DNA of 64,000 nucleotides from Piper betle (GCA_033002965.1 JAURVB010013965.1:185408-249407); one strand, 5' to 3'. Shown: positions 24,520 to 38,515, counted from the first letter of the stretch. Made by a program: numbers and translations. Notes: a model not told the origin generated them from the letters alone.

Positions 24520-25450
24520 TAGAAAATGAGTTTCTTCTTGTCTTCATCTTCATCCCCACTTTCACTTCACCTTCTTAAGTTAGTTTTTAAATACGAACTT
24601 AGAAGAGATGATGGTAGGGATGTGAGTTTTTTAGATGAAAAATTAGGTGAGGTAAAGGTGGGAGTACAAGGTGAAGATGAATTTCTTATTGTACTTATTT
24701 ATTGGGTTTCTAAATACTAATTTAGGTAAAATTACGATATTGAGGTGAGTTTTTAAGGTGAAATGAGGGTTAGTATATGAGTTTTTGAGGCAAGGTAAAG
24801 GTGGGAAAAGATGGTGAAGAAAGTAGGTGTCTTAACGAAATTCTAAATATAAACTTAGGCAAGGTAATGGTGGGGGAAAAGGTAAAGAATGTATGCTTTT
24901 TATTGCCATTTTTAAGTGAATTTCTAAATACAAATTTAAGTGTGTGACAGTGGAGAGGTGTCTTATTTAGCAAAAAATTATGTGAATTAAAGGTAAAAAA
25001 AGAAGGTGAGGAAGGTAAGTTTCTAAACTTAAGTGAGGTGAAAGTGGGGAAGGAAACAAGAAACCCGAGTTCATTTTGCCTAATAGCTTTTTGCTCTATA
25101 ACCTACTTTACTATCACCTCATTTGAGTTGGTATTTTAAAAATCATTCAAGAAGATAAAGTGACTTATAGTGAGGTGAGTTTTAAAGGTGAAATAATAAT
25201 TGGAAGATGACTTTTTGTGGTGAAGTAAAAGTGGGGGAGGAAGGATGGTTTCTTAACATACAATAAGAAACTCACCTTCTTCCCCGGTCTCACGTCACTT
25301 AAATTCTTACTCAAAAACATACTTCTTTACTATCACATTATATAAGTTAGTATTTAGAAAATTAATTAAAATTGTAAGGTGAATGTAGGGCAGGAGAATG
25401 AAGAAGATGAGTTTCTTATTACACAGCAAATTAGTAGAAAACCCACATTC
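24520..25450. repeat. Degenerate purine-rich repeat field
   Basis: Repeated variants of 'gaggtgagttttt', 'aaggtgggg.aag', 'gaagatgagtttctta' and 'aaatataaacttagg' at irregular spacing, some inverted ('ccccactttcacttcacctt' at the left). It looks like an old minisatellite or a folded element. No long open frame. Confidence 0.5.
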
Positions 25451-25599
25451 CTTACAAAAATTAACCTTCCTCCCCTACACAGTAAAAAAAAATGATCTTC
25501 CTCACTTTTTGGGAAAGCAAATTCTTTTTGTTGTATTTTTTTACTTATTTTCAAATAGCTTTTTACTAAAAGAGTTTTGGGTGTATATTATATCCCAAA

Positions 25600-27293
25600 G
25601 TTTTTTTTATTTGTGAAATTCAAGTAAACTCCATATGATGGGCAAATTAAAAAATGATGTATATTTGTATGGCTTTTCCCAAATTAAACCATTACCAGTT
25701 CAGGGCTCGAGACTCGGCTTGACTCTACTAATTAGGGAATTAAGTTTATTTGGTGTCAATTCCAACCAATTTCAACTTAGACTTGGAAACTAATCAAGAC
25801 TTGGGTTGATTTCGCTAATTAACGATTATAAATGATTTGGTGCGAATTCCAACCAATTTCAACTTCACCCGGATCTATTGACCTAATGCTCTTCTTCGTT
25901 CATTCATAAGATACAGAAAAAAAGGGCCTAACCAATTACGTTTTGCCGTATATATCAACAACCAGTGGAACTAATCCAAAAATACAAATCGATAATCATT
26001 ATTTGAAAGTAATTCCTCTACTTCATCCTCTAGAATGACACATAATCATGTGTATTTTGCATGGAGACAAATATTGAACAACATCCGAGTACAAGATAAA
26101 TATATACTAGGCAAGATATTGCCTCATGTGCAATAAATATTAGAGAAAAGCTTCAATTTTATTGATAATGAAATAAAATTTAATAAATTAACTTATTAAA
26201 GATAGACTCAAATTTTAAAGATCGGATCTATTTGAGGGGATAAATTGTAATAATTTATTTTATTTTATTATATTTTAATTGGTTGAATCTCTTATTTTTC
26301 ATCGGATACCAAATTTTAATTTTTGTCTTTATTCATAAGAGTATTTGTATTTTTCAAGTTCAAAGTTTGGGTCTTTGACATCGAATTAAGTTTGGGTCTT
26401 GAAAAGTTGGGACCAAACTTTATTCCCATCTTTACAGTGAGGTTTTCCCACATTATTTTTTTTATTAAAAAGGATATTATTCTTTTAAAATTTATCATAA
26501 TAGGCATATTGTTGTCTTAAAATTTACAGATAAGATAAGAAAAAAGCACATTTCACTGCATTTACAACTAATAGCACAATTGATATGAACATCGAATTTG
26601 AGATGCACAACGATATAAAAGATTAGCTGAGGATATAATTGAAATGATTTTCAGTTCAAAGGTATTCATGATATTTCCACACGCGAGGAGCTGAGAATGG
26701 GTTTGGTCATCTGTCCCATGGACAATCCGGCCCATTTCTACTAGCAAAAGGGGCCCATACCTCATTTCAACCCGATTCAAGCGGCCCCTTTCTGCTCACA
26801 CAGCCTTGAAATGAAATATAATAATAATTGATAAAAAATAAAATCATTTTTTTGCCCAAGGTGATCGTAAAATCTCTTGAACAAAAGTCGCTTTAGGCTC
26901 ACCATGAGAAATAACATCGAATATTGCTATGATAATTATTTTTACTGTCTTGTTCTATAATAATTTTAAATTCATATAGATTATAGACATTATAATTTGC
27001 ATAATCGTGTTTTTGTTTATATATGGTAACAAAATGAATGTGTAAAATAACTTTCGTAAAAAATACATTAGGGGGATGAAAAAACAGTATCTTATTTTAT
27101 TAGCATAAAATCTCGTATAATATTTTAGATCTGAGCAACTTACTCTGATCCGGTTGAACTATATATATTATGTAATGCTCAAAAATTTAGTATGATGTTT
27201 GATATAATATTTAAAATTATACTTCCAACTTCCAAATTAGTATACCAACAAGTAAAAATTAAATAAATAAAAATAAAAATATGAGGTATATAT

Positions 27294-27326
<33 letters not shown>

Positions 27327-28850
27327 TAGAAAACTATTACTAGAAAAAAATATAAAACTACTAAAATCTCAAAAGTCGTGGTAAGATCAAACGAGGGTGG
27401 ATGAAAGTCTTCCTTTCCAATTTATTTTTCACTGTGCAATTTCCTGGTACCAATTTCTTCCTTAATCTATCCACATTCATGAGATTCCATTCCAAATAGG
27501 TGGTCAAAATGTGAAACCATATTTGTGAATTTTGCACCACAAACGAGGTCTTGCATCTGGGTTTTCTTCTCTCCTTCCTCCGGTGGGCTCAAGGGACCCA
27601 CCCACTCTTTTACGAGCATAGATAAATCACACTTTCTTTGGACGCCTCTTTCTTGAAGGTTAATTAAGAGACATAATGAAGCTTATCTTTAATCACATAT
27701 ATATTATTATATATAACAAGAAAATTAATAATAATGGCAATTGTAAAATACGTTAGATGTTAAATTACTTAGACTCAGATTAGATCAAGAATTTCACACA
27801 CTTGCACTCTTAAAAATAAGTTATTGATGAACATTTTTAAGCTATATATATATATATATATAATTTGTATAATATGAGGTGTTAAGCAGCAGTTCATGGG
27901 CTTTTTCACCGTGTGATGAATTTAGAGATTTGTATTTGGATTATTGAGGTATATTATATAGTTGATAACGGGTAAGTTGTCACTAAGCGGCTCATATATA
28001 GCAAACTGATTACATATATTTGTCTAGTATAAACTGTTCATTAGACAGTTTACCCATTATCAACCATATAATAAATCTCGATTTTAAAATATAAATTTTA
28101 AGATACATTACATGATAAAAAATTATATGAGCGGCTAATATATATATATATATATTCTTTATTAATCTCAAGTAATAAGAATTAAGAAAATATTATCAAT
28201 TTTAAGCGTAGTGAAATTTAAGTAAAATCGAATTAAGGATTAAAAGGAACAAGTTTTTTGAGCCAAGAGGAATTTGACAAGAAGAAAACGAGATATTTAG
28301 TAAAATTTTTAGTCATATAAAAATAAAAAAGAATATCAAATCATAATTAATACAATATTGTCAGAGTATCGATTTTTATTATCATTTTCAATTTGAAACT
28401 TAATGATTATCTCAAAATCCGTGGATCAAACGACAAAAAAAAAGTTCCACTGAGGGTGGGCCACACTTAAATTAGCCCCCAAAAAAATAATCTCTCTGTT
28501 ACAACAACCAACAAAACAAAAACAAAAAGAAGAGTTTAGAGATTTAACGTAGCAATCAATATAACAAACTTGTTATAACACTTGCATAATTGGTTTATAT
28601 GTTTTAATTAAAAGAGATTGTTAAAATTTTAAACACTTATAATTAAAGAGATTTATGTCACCTAATTACTATAATTAAATTTTATAAATGTTTTTCATGA
28701 AATAAATGTAAGCAAATAATGCTTAGTGGTACGATTTGTCCTCCCCATCTAAGCCATCTGTCGATTATATTTCCCCAAAGCCAAACTATTAAAATATAAC
28801 TATGCAACCAATACCATATTCAAACTAGTCACAAATAGGGAGGGGAAGAG
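25600..28850. other. AT-rich intergenic DNA without a recognised gene
   Basis: Strongly AT-rich with short simple repeats. The two opposite-strand frames around 26,320-26,520 are low-complexity. A (GATA)7 tract lies at 27,297-27,324. Confidence 0.6.
27297..27324. repeat. (GATA)7 microsatellite
   Basis: Seven uninterrupted GATA units, next to a short TA tract on the left. Confidence 0.95.
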
Positions 28851-29792
28851 TCGTCATACGTATTCCATTCCCTCCATCCCCCGCTCGTCTCCTCCGCCCC
28901 CGCCGCCTCTTCTCCCCTCCCGCCAATCCCTTCCGACGCCATTTATCCTCGTCTTTTTCGAACTCTCTTCGTCTCAAATCTCTCTCCCATTTTCGAGGGT
29001 TTGAAGTCCCACCTCCCCGGGCTGTTTCCCGATACATCGGCGCTTGCGTGGGGGGGCAATCGGAAGGTCTCTGCTTGGCGCCGTTTGGTCGGGCGGTTTA
29101 GGGTTTTCATTTTGGTGCGTTGGTGACTTTGTTTGTAATTTTCCTTGGGTGTTTGGAGGAGGGGGCGGCTGCTGGGTGTTGCCGGGTGTCTTTGTAGACA
29201 TTCGATATTGGTTTGGTTTTTGGTGCCTGGAGTTGGAATTGGTGTGGGAATTTGGTTGTTTGGGTTCTCGGGATTTAGGGTTTGGCGCCGCCGGCGCGAG
29301 GGGCGGTGATGGTGATTGATTGGGAGTGGTGGGGTTTCCGCTTCTTGTGGAGAATGGCGGTGTAGGGTGGGATTTGTTCTTTGCCCCTGTTCTTAGGATC
29401 CTTGGCGTCTCTTCAATTAAGGGCGCTTCGACGAAACAGGTTCATATTTCTCTTATAGTTACTGCTTTTCGAGAGTATATACTGTGCAGAGGACAAATTT
29501 TGGCTTTGGAATTTTTTCTTGCTTTTCTAAGAAGTGTGCTGCACCCATCAAGTGTTAGTATTAGAGTGCGCCGGCGAATTAGGGTTTCGGAATTTGTTGC
29601 TGGAGGAGTTTTTTTCAAGACAAAGTAGACTAGGGTTTTGAAGTTTTATGTGGATAGTAGGCTACAAATCTTAGTATTGTCATGACTTTTGGTAAGTGAA
29701 CGTGTTGTTTGATTGATAGGGATTATTCAAGAGAAGCATAATTCACGGTTGTTCCACATAGTCCTTGTCATCTATGGTGATCTGTGATTGCA
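28850..29792 (+). other. Promoter-proximal and 5' UTR region of copy A
   Basis: Similarity to copy B starts around 28,854 (B: about 49,922) and runs to the ATG: the CT-rich leader, 'gagaatggcggtgtaggg', and 'gaagcataattcac' just before the start occur in both. A leader intron is likely, with a donor near 29,439 and an acceptor near 29,717. Open frames in this stretch do not line up between the copies. Confidence 0.55.
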
Positions 29793-32700
29793 ATGGACAA
29801 AAGTGAACCTGCCTTAGTGCCAGAATGGCTCAGAGGAACCAGTGGAGGCACAAATGGTGGTGGCAGTTCCCTCCACCATATTGCATCTCTTTCGCAGTCT
29901 GGTATGAAATTTCTGTTCCTTAATGTTCCACAATTTGTTATTTGCTAACTTCATGTTAGATGTCTTGAATTTATGCCCAGCTTTTTTTGTGTGTGTTCTA
30001 TATTGCAGATGATTATTCTATGTCTAATTCAGTGAGAAGCAAGGCTCACCCCCAAAATGCTAACAACAGTTCTCGTACCTCAAACAGAAAGTCTTCTCAC
30101 TTTCGAAGAAGTTCTAGGAGTAATGGCGCCATATTGAATGAAAAGGTTTCCTCATTGCAGTCGCAGTCCTATATTAGTTTTAGTAGAAGTCACCGGGAGA
30201 GAGATTGGGATAGGAATTTTGATGGACGGGGGTCGGCTTTGCATGGTCATTATGACTTCTCTGATCCTTTGATGCTTTCTACTGATGTTTTGGTGAGCAG
30301 AGATGAGCGAGATGCTCTCCGGCGCTCTTTTTCCAGTATATCAGCAAAACGAGGTGAAGTCTTGTCAAAGAAATCAGCCAATGGTTTGAACAGTAAGCCG
30401 TATGCTACTGGAATCATAGTTTCTCCTCAAACCATTAAATCTACATTTGAGAGAGATTTCCCGTCTCTGGGATTTGAGGAGAAACCAGGTGCTTCAGAAG
30501 TAAGAGTGAAATCTCCTGGTTTGAGCTCGGCTTCTCAAAGTCTTCCTATGAATAGTTCGACTGTGATTGGAGGTGATGGTTGGACTTCTGTGCTTGCCGA
30601 AGTGCCTATTATAATCGGAGGGAGCAGTTCATTGATTTTACCCACCGCAGAGTCTGCACCTGTGAGTTCTGCCGGTATGTCTATGAGCTCAAACAGTGGT
30701 TTTAATATGGCTGAAGCATTGGTTCACGCCCCCTGTTCGTGGTCGCATGGCACCTCAGGTAAATTTCTTTGTATTAAGTGTCCTTTGTCATCTATTTGCC
30801 TCCGTCTTTTCTGGCAGTTTATTCTTGTGCATTTGGTTTACAGTTATCCATTGAAACTCAAAGGCTGGAAGAATTGGCTAAGAAACAGTCGAGGCAGTTG
30901 ATACCAGTGACACCATCATTGCCTAAAAGTGCTGTAAGGATACTGTTTTATTTTTTTCTAATATTTATGTTTCTTTGTGGCATTTATGATTATTGAAGCA
31001 CGCTTTAGTCTTTCTCAGTTGCCTACAAGATGTCAATTTTAACTTGAACCAAGATCTATGAAATCTTTGGAAAGTCTCAGAAAGATTAATATGCCGAATT
31101 TGTGGTTTTTTACTGCCTTTATCCACAAATTGCTATGTGAATGCTGCCTTTTCAAAATTTGAGGTGTACATATTTTCGTTTTTGAAAAAAATTGAAGTGA
31201 AGCAATTTTTATCTTCATTTTGTCCAGTTAAGTTGGTGATGCAGTACAATGTTTGGTATTTGTTTGATGACATGTTAAAGTTTGTTTTTTGGGGCTTGTT
31301 TGTTGCTTTGTAAAGTAGTAGCATTTTGTTTACTTGCTTTATAGGTAGGTTTTTTAGTAAAAAAGGTTTTCTTAATGCGAAGGGTTATATGGGGGATATT
31401 TTTGTAACATTGAAAGCTTGTGAACTCTATGAAAGAAGCTGACTTTTGGAGAGGACAGGCCAGTTGTGGGAAAATGAAGTTTATGTTTTAGTTACTTTCC
31501 TTCTCCTTTTCTTCTCTTCCTCAATTCTCTTTATTTTTTCTTGCATCCAATCCAAGCCTATAAGATGATTTAGGCTATTCTCTATTTCTTATCTTTTTAT
31601 GAAATTAGTTTATCTTGTTAAAACTGCATCAGTTGGTTTGCAGCTGAATTATGATTAAGCAAAAAATTATTTTTTGTAAAGATTTTGCATCTATACTTGA
31701 AAAAAAGGGTTTTTTGTAGTTTCTTTATAAATTTGCTTTACTATCTTTGGTAACATAACACGCCAAATTTCAATTTAGTATTGTTTCGTCAATTGTTCTG
31801 TTTTGCGTAGTCGTTATGGCATATGTGGTCCTTTTCATTTCTACTTACATTATGGTGGGGTTGGTTTGTTTCTTCTTTGTGTCTGTGTTCTTACCAGTGG
31901 TTGTCTACGGATCATGTCTATATTAGTATTATACAATCAGCATTTATCTCATGATGCATATCCAATTATTTGAAGTTTTATGGTTTGATAATGTGAAAAA
32001 TTCATTTAATTTCTCTCTTTCAGAGTTTGTGGTAGGGAGGATATTCAATGTAAAAACTGTACACTTTGTTTTATGGAGATCACTTTTTTGGTGGTATAAA
32101 GATATTGAGTTATGTTGCTAATCTTCAGCATAGCGAGATAAGATGCTGATGATGATAATGTGTAGGTGATTCAATCATGGGTTTTGAAGGATACAATGTT
32201 TCAGAAATTGGCACGTCAAGCTTTTAGGCATCATCACTTTCCCCTTTTTTGGAGAATTTAAATTTTTATTCCTTTTGAACTGTTGGTATAGCTGAATCTT
32301 TCAGAGCACTCACTAGACGACTGCAATTTCTACTTTATAAATACTTCTACTTGACAATCACTTGCTCTCATTGTTTTCTCTCTCAATTATGTCTAGCCAA
32401 AAACTAAAAAAATGCAAAGACTTTGTCCCATATACTTGTTATCTACATTCTAAAAATACCAATTTTATGTGATTTGTCTGGATTGGAAAATGCAAAACAT
32501 TAGTGGTATGAAACTTTTCTTTGCAGATATAGTGTTAACTTCAAGTTTGTGTGGTATGTAAAATATTTTTGTTGTTGCTCCACATTCTTTATTTAACTGC
32601 ATTCACTTCTATTAATGACATTGTGTCACTATTTTTCTGACATGGGATTGCATTGCGATTCATTTTTTCATTTTTTATTGTGTAGTCACTTTGATGAGAT

Positions 32701-33780
32701 GTATTTTTTTGAAACCCTAACAGATCATTAAATTGCAGCATTTTGAGAATGATTAGTTGCCTGAAGCATATCAACTGTTTGGCTTAAGTTGTCACTTGTC
32801 AAAGCATTTCCTTGTGATTCTTATTCTTTTTTCTTCTATGCAGGCTCTACTCTCATTGGATAAATCAAAATCGAAAAGCTTAAGATCTAATGAGTCTAGT
32901 AGTGCAAGCAAGGCTGGTCAACAGGTTGTTAACCACTCTCTCCGGGGATCCTCCAAATCTGACACTGTCAAAAACTCACAACCTAATAGCAATTTTGTTA
33001 TTTTAAATCGAGAAAGGAATGGATTTCCTAATTTTCCAGGGGACGAAACTTTGAGCCCAACCCATGCTAACACACACAGTATCACGTCTCCTGCTGCAAC
33101 TGTTGCTCCTTTAAGAAGTCCTACAGCAGTAAAGCTTCAGTCTGTAGGTGCAAAAGTTACACAAATCTCTGCCACTGACAAAAAACATACTTCTCAATCT
33201 CAGAATCGCAATGAATTCTTTAATTCCTTGAGGAAAAAAACCTCTGCAAACAATGATCATGTTTCAGCGGCCTCAGATTCTGCTCTTTCAGTAACTGCAG
33301 AGAAACATGAGGAACATTCTGTGGAAAATTCTAGTGTTTTTATGGATGATGGAAAGGTGGCCAATTTTGCAGCTGGATCTGCCTTGGCTTGCTTTTCATC
33401 TGACGGCGAAAATGTTGTCATTTCTTCTAGTGGTGGTGGTGGGATTCCTTGCTCAGATGAACAAAAGTTTATTGATTCATCAATTGCTTTACCAGATGAG
33501 GAGGAAGAGGCATTTTTAAAGTCACTTGGATGGGATGCTACTGCAGAAGAAAAGCTTTAACTGAAGAGGAGATCCAGGTGTTCCTTAATGAGGTATGATG
33601 CTTACATTTTGTATTTAATTGTGGTTTTCACTGGCCCTGGTTTTAGGGTAACCCATATTTTAAGCCTTTATGATTGTTATTTTCCCTGACCATGGTTTGT
33701 ATTTTTGCCTTGCAGTACAAGAAAGTAACGCCTACTTCCAAATTATGTGAACGATATGATAGAAAAACTTGAGGGCAGAT
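29793..33780 (+). pseudogene. Copy A of a vasculin-like gene, frameshifted
   Basis: The same 5-exon gene as at 51,044: exons 29,793-29,901, 30,009-30,758, 30,844-30,933, 32,844-33,592 and 33,716 to about 33,780, with the same splice sites. Compared with copy B it has +1 base in a C run at 30,729-30,733 (end of exon 2), -1 base at about 33,547-33,552 (exon 4, giving a TAA at 33,558) and -1 base at about 33,750 (exon 5). Splicing as in copy B would read into TGA at 30,852-30,854, leaving a 289-residue N-terminal piece. Frame and wording are otherwise well kept (FPSLG, GDGWTSVLAEVP, EEEEAFLKSLGW), so the damage is recent. A short expressed product is possible. Two of the indels lie in homopolymer-like runs, so assembly error must be excluded. 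Confidence 0.75.
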
Positions 33781-34576
33781 ATGGAGAGCCCACCTTGTTC
33801 ATCTGTGTCAAATTCTAATGTTTGAAGCCTTCTCAACATCTGGTAGCAAGAATGCAGAAAAATAGTAGTTGTTGCAGTTGGTTTCCATTTTCTTTGAAAC
33901 AAGTTTTGGTGGACAAACATTAGGTTTTAGAATATTTTGCAGTTGGAGAGAAGAACAACAGAAGAGCAGTAAGAGTTGGAACGTGGAGGGTTTTTCACCA
34001 TGTACAAAATAAAGGCTTTAAGGGTGCTGGGGTAGAGGAGTGAGTGCGATATCATGATGGTTGAGTTCTATCTAGTTTCAGCAACACAAACGGAAGGATC
34101 TCATGGTCCATATGATATGTTCTTGGTTGGGAATACTTTCACAGGATGGTAACTATAGTGTTGGAAATCTGATTTTCTTTTTCATTGATTCTTTTTTGTC
34201 CAATTTAAAGGAAGCATGTAATCTTTTAGTTTTTATGGAAAATTCATTAGTTCATTAGCTGGTTAGTGGAGAGGTTGGAAGAAGTATTTTGTTATCTCTG
34301 TAGAAGCATTTTGCCCAAGGGTAATTGCTTGTCTCCTCCATGAAACAAGATAAGCATCCATCGGAAGAAGCAATTTTTGTCTTGTTTGGCGCTTGCTAAC
34401 ATCAATTGTCATCTTTTGTCCTTATTGTGAGAAATGCCTGGACTTAGGTCTCTGCTTCGTTAGAAGTTAGAACCCTGCACAAATTTTTATCTTCAAACTA
34501 AATGTCAGTAGTTAGAACTTAAAATCTCTAATTATTTGTTTTCCTTTTTATTTTTTTGAGTGGAGGTGATTTCAAC

Positions 34577-35779
34577 CATGGTTGCATGAATCGGAATCGG
34601 AATCGGTTTTCTAGGGAATCGGAATCGGAATTAGCCAAGAGTCGGTTTAGTTGAATCGGTCTAAATCGGTCATATACAAAAATTTGTCAACTCATAATAG
34701 AAATACCTGAAATACATAATTATATAATTTTTTAACATAAATACACAAATTCAAGTATTTATACAACAATAATTTGCACATCACGATTTTCACATAGCAC
34801 GTACTTGCACATCATAATTTACCGCACACACAAAATTTCAATTCAGACATCACAATTCGCACATCATATTAATCAATTAAAACATCATAGATAACCATTT
34901 TTATATCACAATATTCAATTTCAATGAAAAAATCCAAATTTACCCAAATTTTCTGTTGGAAGCCTGGCAGAGGGCGGAGCTGAGGTTGGAATCGGGCGGC
35001 GGTGGCGTGGTCGGACGGAGCTAAGGTCGGACGGCGGTGGCGTGGTCTGAAGGTCGGGAGGAGCGTCGGACGGCAGAATCGCGGCGGAGTGCAGAACTGA
35101 GTTCGGAATCGGCGGAGCATTGGACGGCGGTTGCGTGGTCGGAAGGTCGGGCATAGCGTCGGACGGCGGAATCACGGCGGAATTGGGCGGAATCGCGGCG
35201 GAGGGCGGAATCGCGGCGGAGGGCGGAATTGAGTTCAGAATCGGCAGAGCGTCGGACGGCGGTTGCGTGGTCTGAAGGTCGGGCAGAGCGTCAGACGGCG
35301 GAATCGGGCGGAATTTCGGCGGAATCGCGGCGGAGGGTGGAACTCAGTTCCGAATCGGGTGGAGCGTCGGACGGCGGAAGCGCGGCGGAGGGCGGAGCTG
35401 AGGTCGGAATCGGGTGGGCTGTGGCGTGGTTGGACGGAGCTGAGGTCGGACAGCGGAAGCGCGGCGGAGGGTGGCGGAGCAAACGCGACGGTGGAAGCGG
35501 GGGAGAGGGGTTTGATTTTAGGTTTTTAAAATCCAAATTACCATTTTACCCATGCTTAAATAATTTAATAAAAATCATACCTAAGGTATTTTGGTAATTT
35601 CTTAAAAAACCGATTCCGGTTTAAATCGGCCGATTCCGATTCCGAGTTAAATCGGTCGGAATCGGTCGAAATCGGCCGATTCGGGGCCGACCGATCGGCC
35701 CCGAAATCGGATTGGCGCGATGCCGATCCGATTTAAATCGGCCGATTCTGCACGGAATCGGCCAATTCGTGCAACCCGG
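34577..35779 (+). mobile_element. hAT-like non-autonomous DNA element, 1,203 bp
   Basis: The ends are CATGGTTGCATGAATCGG and, read in reverse from the right, CCGGGTTGCACGAATTGG. It is flanked by 8 bp atttcaac (34,569-34,576) and atttcaat (35,780-35,787), 7 of 8 equal, and a g before both. An 8-bp duplication and short imperfect inverted ends fit the hAT superfamily. Inside: AT-rich arms with 'aatcgg' repeats and a GC-rich core (34,965-35,510) of 'cggcggagggcggaat' repeats. No transposase. It sits directly behind the copy A duplication unit. Confidence 0.75.
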
Positions 35780-35929
35780 ATTTCAATAAGCATATAAGGT
35801 ACAGTTTGTTTAAGGGTATTAATTTGAAGGCTCAGCTGTTTGAGAGAATTCACCAGCTAGCTTGGATTAGATTGCTTCTATTTATCCCTCCGTTGCCGCA
35901 TTGTTACGACTTCGTAATGGGTGGTACGT

Positions 35930-37480
35930 AGGGCTTTTAAACGAGCAAGTGAGTTGAATTTAGTTTGTGTTTGAATAAGAGTCAAATAACTTAAAGTTTG
36001 CTTAAAATTGATTCAAATATTTTTAATTTTATTAGCTTGATTTGAGATTTAAATATACTTTTAAATGTTAAATTTTGAGGAGCTCGAAATTAACTCGTTT
36101 GAAAGCTTAAAATTACCTCGTTCAGTCATTTGGGAGTTTGAAACTAACTCAATTATAATGTCGAAAATAACTCATTTGGGAAAAAAATATAGTTATAGAG
36201 ATTAAAATTAACAAAAATAATTTATCAATATATTTATATAAATTATCTTAATAATAAAATGTCTTTTCAAGTTTCAATCATGTTTTAATTTTTTTACAAA
36301 ATGCCTAAGACACCATTTAACATTATGCATTTCCAAAAAAAATAAAATGTTTAGAACTACAAACTCAAAATTAAAACGAAGTTAAATTAAAAAATAAATC
36401 ATTTTCCCAACAAGAAATCATAATCTAAACAAAAATTCGCAATCCCACCATCTACATAAAAAAACCCCAATCTTAAAAATTCTAATTAAAGAGAATCACT
36501 AAAACATGAAACTAGAATCTAAACAAAAGCATGAATGGTATAAATTAAAGAGATAATCAACAAAAGCATGGATGATAACAAACCCAAATCCTGAAAATTT
36601 TAATTAAAGAGATAATCACCAAAAACAACATGAAACTAGAATCTAAACAACATGAAACTAGAATATTGCATGGATGGTATTAGCTAGGTTATCCGTCGAT
36701 GATTTTTGAAAGATTTATTCGGTAAATCTCTGGTTTTGTTTTCATTTCACGACATTATAGGTATAAATTATGGAATTAAATATATTATAATGAATAAAAT
36801 TTTGATCTATCTTTTATTATTTTAACCATATTTTGGGCTTGCATCTTTTGTTTTGATCCTTTCGCCCCCTTCTCTGGTATTTTCTAGAATCAGGGTTGTG
36901 CACTCTGGTATTTTCTAGTATTAGAGTTGTGAACTCTGGTATTTAATTATCTTCTTTAATTTTAATTAAACGTTCAGAATTTTGAGTAAATAATCCTATT
37001 GCTAATCCAAATTTATTTGTTTGGTACAATACTCGTGGGTCAGGTTTCCTAAATCTTGATCTATGTCAACTATCTCATCTAACTGAATATTATCCTTATG
37101 TGAATTTTGTTTTTCCAAGTTTTGTGTTAATCCAAATTTAGATGATGAAGAAGTTGATTCTTCGTATATAGAGTTTGGATTGATTATGTTGCCCGTTAGA
37201 GTTCCAGTTAAGCCAGGAAATGGGTCTAACAGATTTATTATTCATCAGAATCAGATGATATTAAAACAATATTGTTAATGAAAACGGAAAAATTCAGAAA
37301 TCCAATTTCAAACTCCTGACTCCATATATGCATTAGTTGATCTTTTAAAGGACCAAACCAAGTAGTCATGTCATCGTCTGGTTTGAAAACTAATATGGCA
37401 TTATTTTGTTTTAGAGATTGATTACACTATAAGAAAAATTGTCTTGAAGAGATAATGGATATATATATATATATATAGAA
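35930..37480. other. AT-rich DNA with repeat fragments
   Basis: About 35,930-36,200 resembles the 'gagctcgaaattaactcg' MITE-like family, starting TAGGGCTTTTAAACGAGC. At 36,480-36,680 'catgaaactagaatctaaacaa' recurs several times. Nothing recognisable at 36,700-37,440, although the sequence there is less repetitive. Confidence 0.45.
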
Positions 37481-37840
37481 ATTTACTATGATGCGCACCC
37501 TCCCCGCCCCTCGCCCCCCGCCCGCCGGTGTCCGTGCGGCTGATCTCGGCCGCGGCCCATCCGGCGGACCACCGCCGCGCCCGCTCGTCGGTACCCCTGG
37601 ACCGCCCCAAGCCGCAGCCCCCTCGGCGGCGGCCCCTCCTCGGCCGGACAGCCCCTCCGCAGCTTTCGATCCACCCCCTCCCGCCCCCACACTCGGCCCG
37701 CCGCCCCCCGCCCTCCGCCACCGCCATCCGCCACCACCCCCGCTTTCACAAATCATCTGCCAGCTACAACACAAATCATTGGTCACCATAAATGAATAAC
37801 ACAGTTTTCCCTAATCAATGTTATATATAAATATATATAT
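37458..37840. mobile_element. GC-rich insert between (TA)n tracts
   Basis: A block of about 250 bp that is extremely GC-rich (37,490-37,745) stands in AT-rich DNA with TA tracts on both sides (37,458-37,478 and about 37,822-37,842). The overlapping open frames on both strands reflect base composition. It is the same setting as the insert at 14,808-15,234, but the sequence differs. No clear inverted ends. Confidence 0.35.
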
Positions 37841-38515
37841 ATGACTTTAGAATTGTATCATGTGCTGTTATTTAAGGTTGACTTAAATTCAATTGAACGA
37901 TCCAAGTTAAAGTATTTATGAGTCATAAATAAAGGTGTGGAATTCAACGATGGGTCAAATTAAAATTATGAAATCTTTATAAATAAGGAGGTTATGATCC
38001 TGGTATCCTATCATCAAGAATTTGGTTTTGAAAATTAATATTGAATTTGGAAGATCATAATCTTAAGGTAGTAACGAATTAATTTTCTTTTATAGATTCA
38101 GGTACGCTTCCTCTATCTAATTTTATTTCTTGATGATTTAATTTGAAGAAGGTTAAAGTTTCATATTAATGGTTTTATCATCCATATAATTTGGTTAAAG
38201 ATTAAGTTTCTAATACTGCCCACATCAATTCACGAATCAATCTCTCAACCCTGTAAAACTCAAACTAACAAATCACACACCTAAAACAAAAACAAAATTC
38301 CGAAATCATTCACCCAATTGTAGTCTATTCAATCTCAATCACCATATCCACACCATTGCACCAAATTCATAAAATCATTCGCATAACTACATTTTCTTCA
38401 AAACCCATCATCATATCTACGCCATATCATTGCACAAAATCCACAACCACCCCACCCCCCGCGCTCTGACATCCCGATTCTGGCTCGCTTACAAACCGAT
38501 CTAGAACATCACGGG

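Noticed and set aside
37422..37799. Open frames up to 120 codons on both strands
   Set aside because: Extreme GC composition and low-complexity Gly/Arg or Pro/Arg text, no family resemblance.
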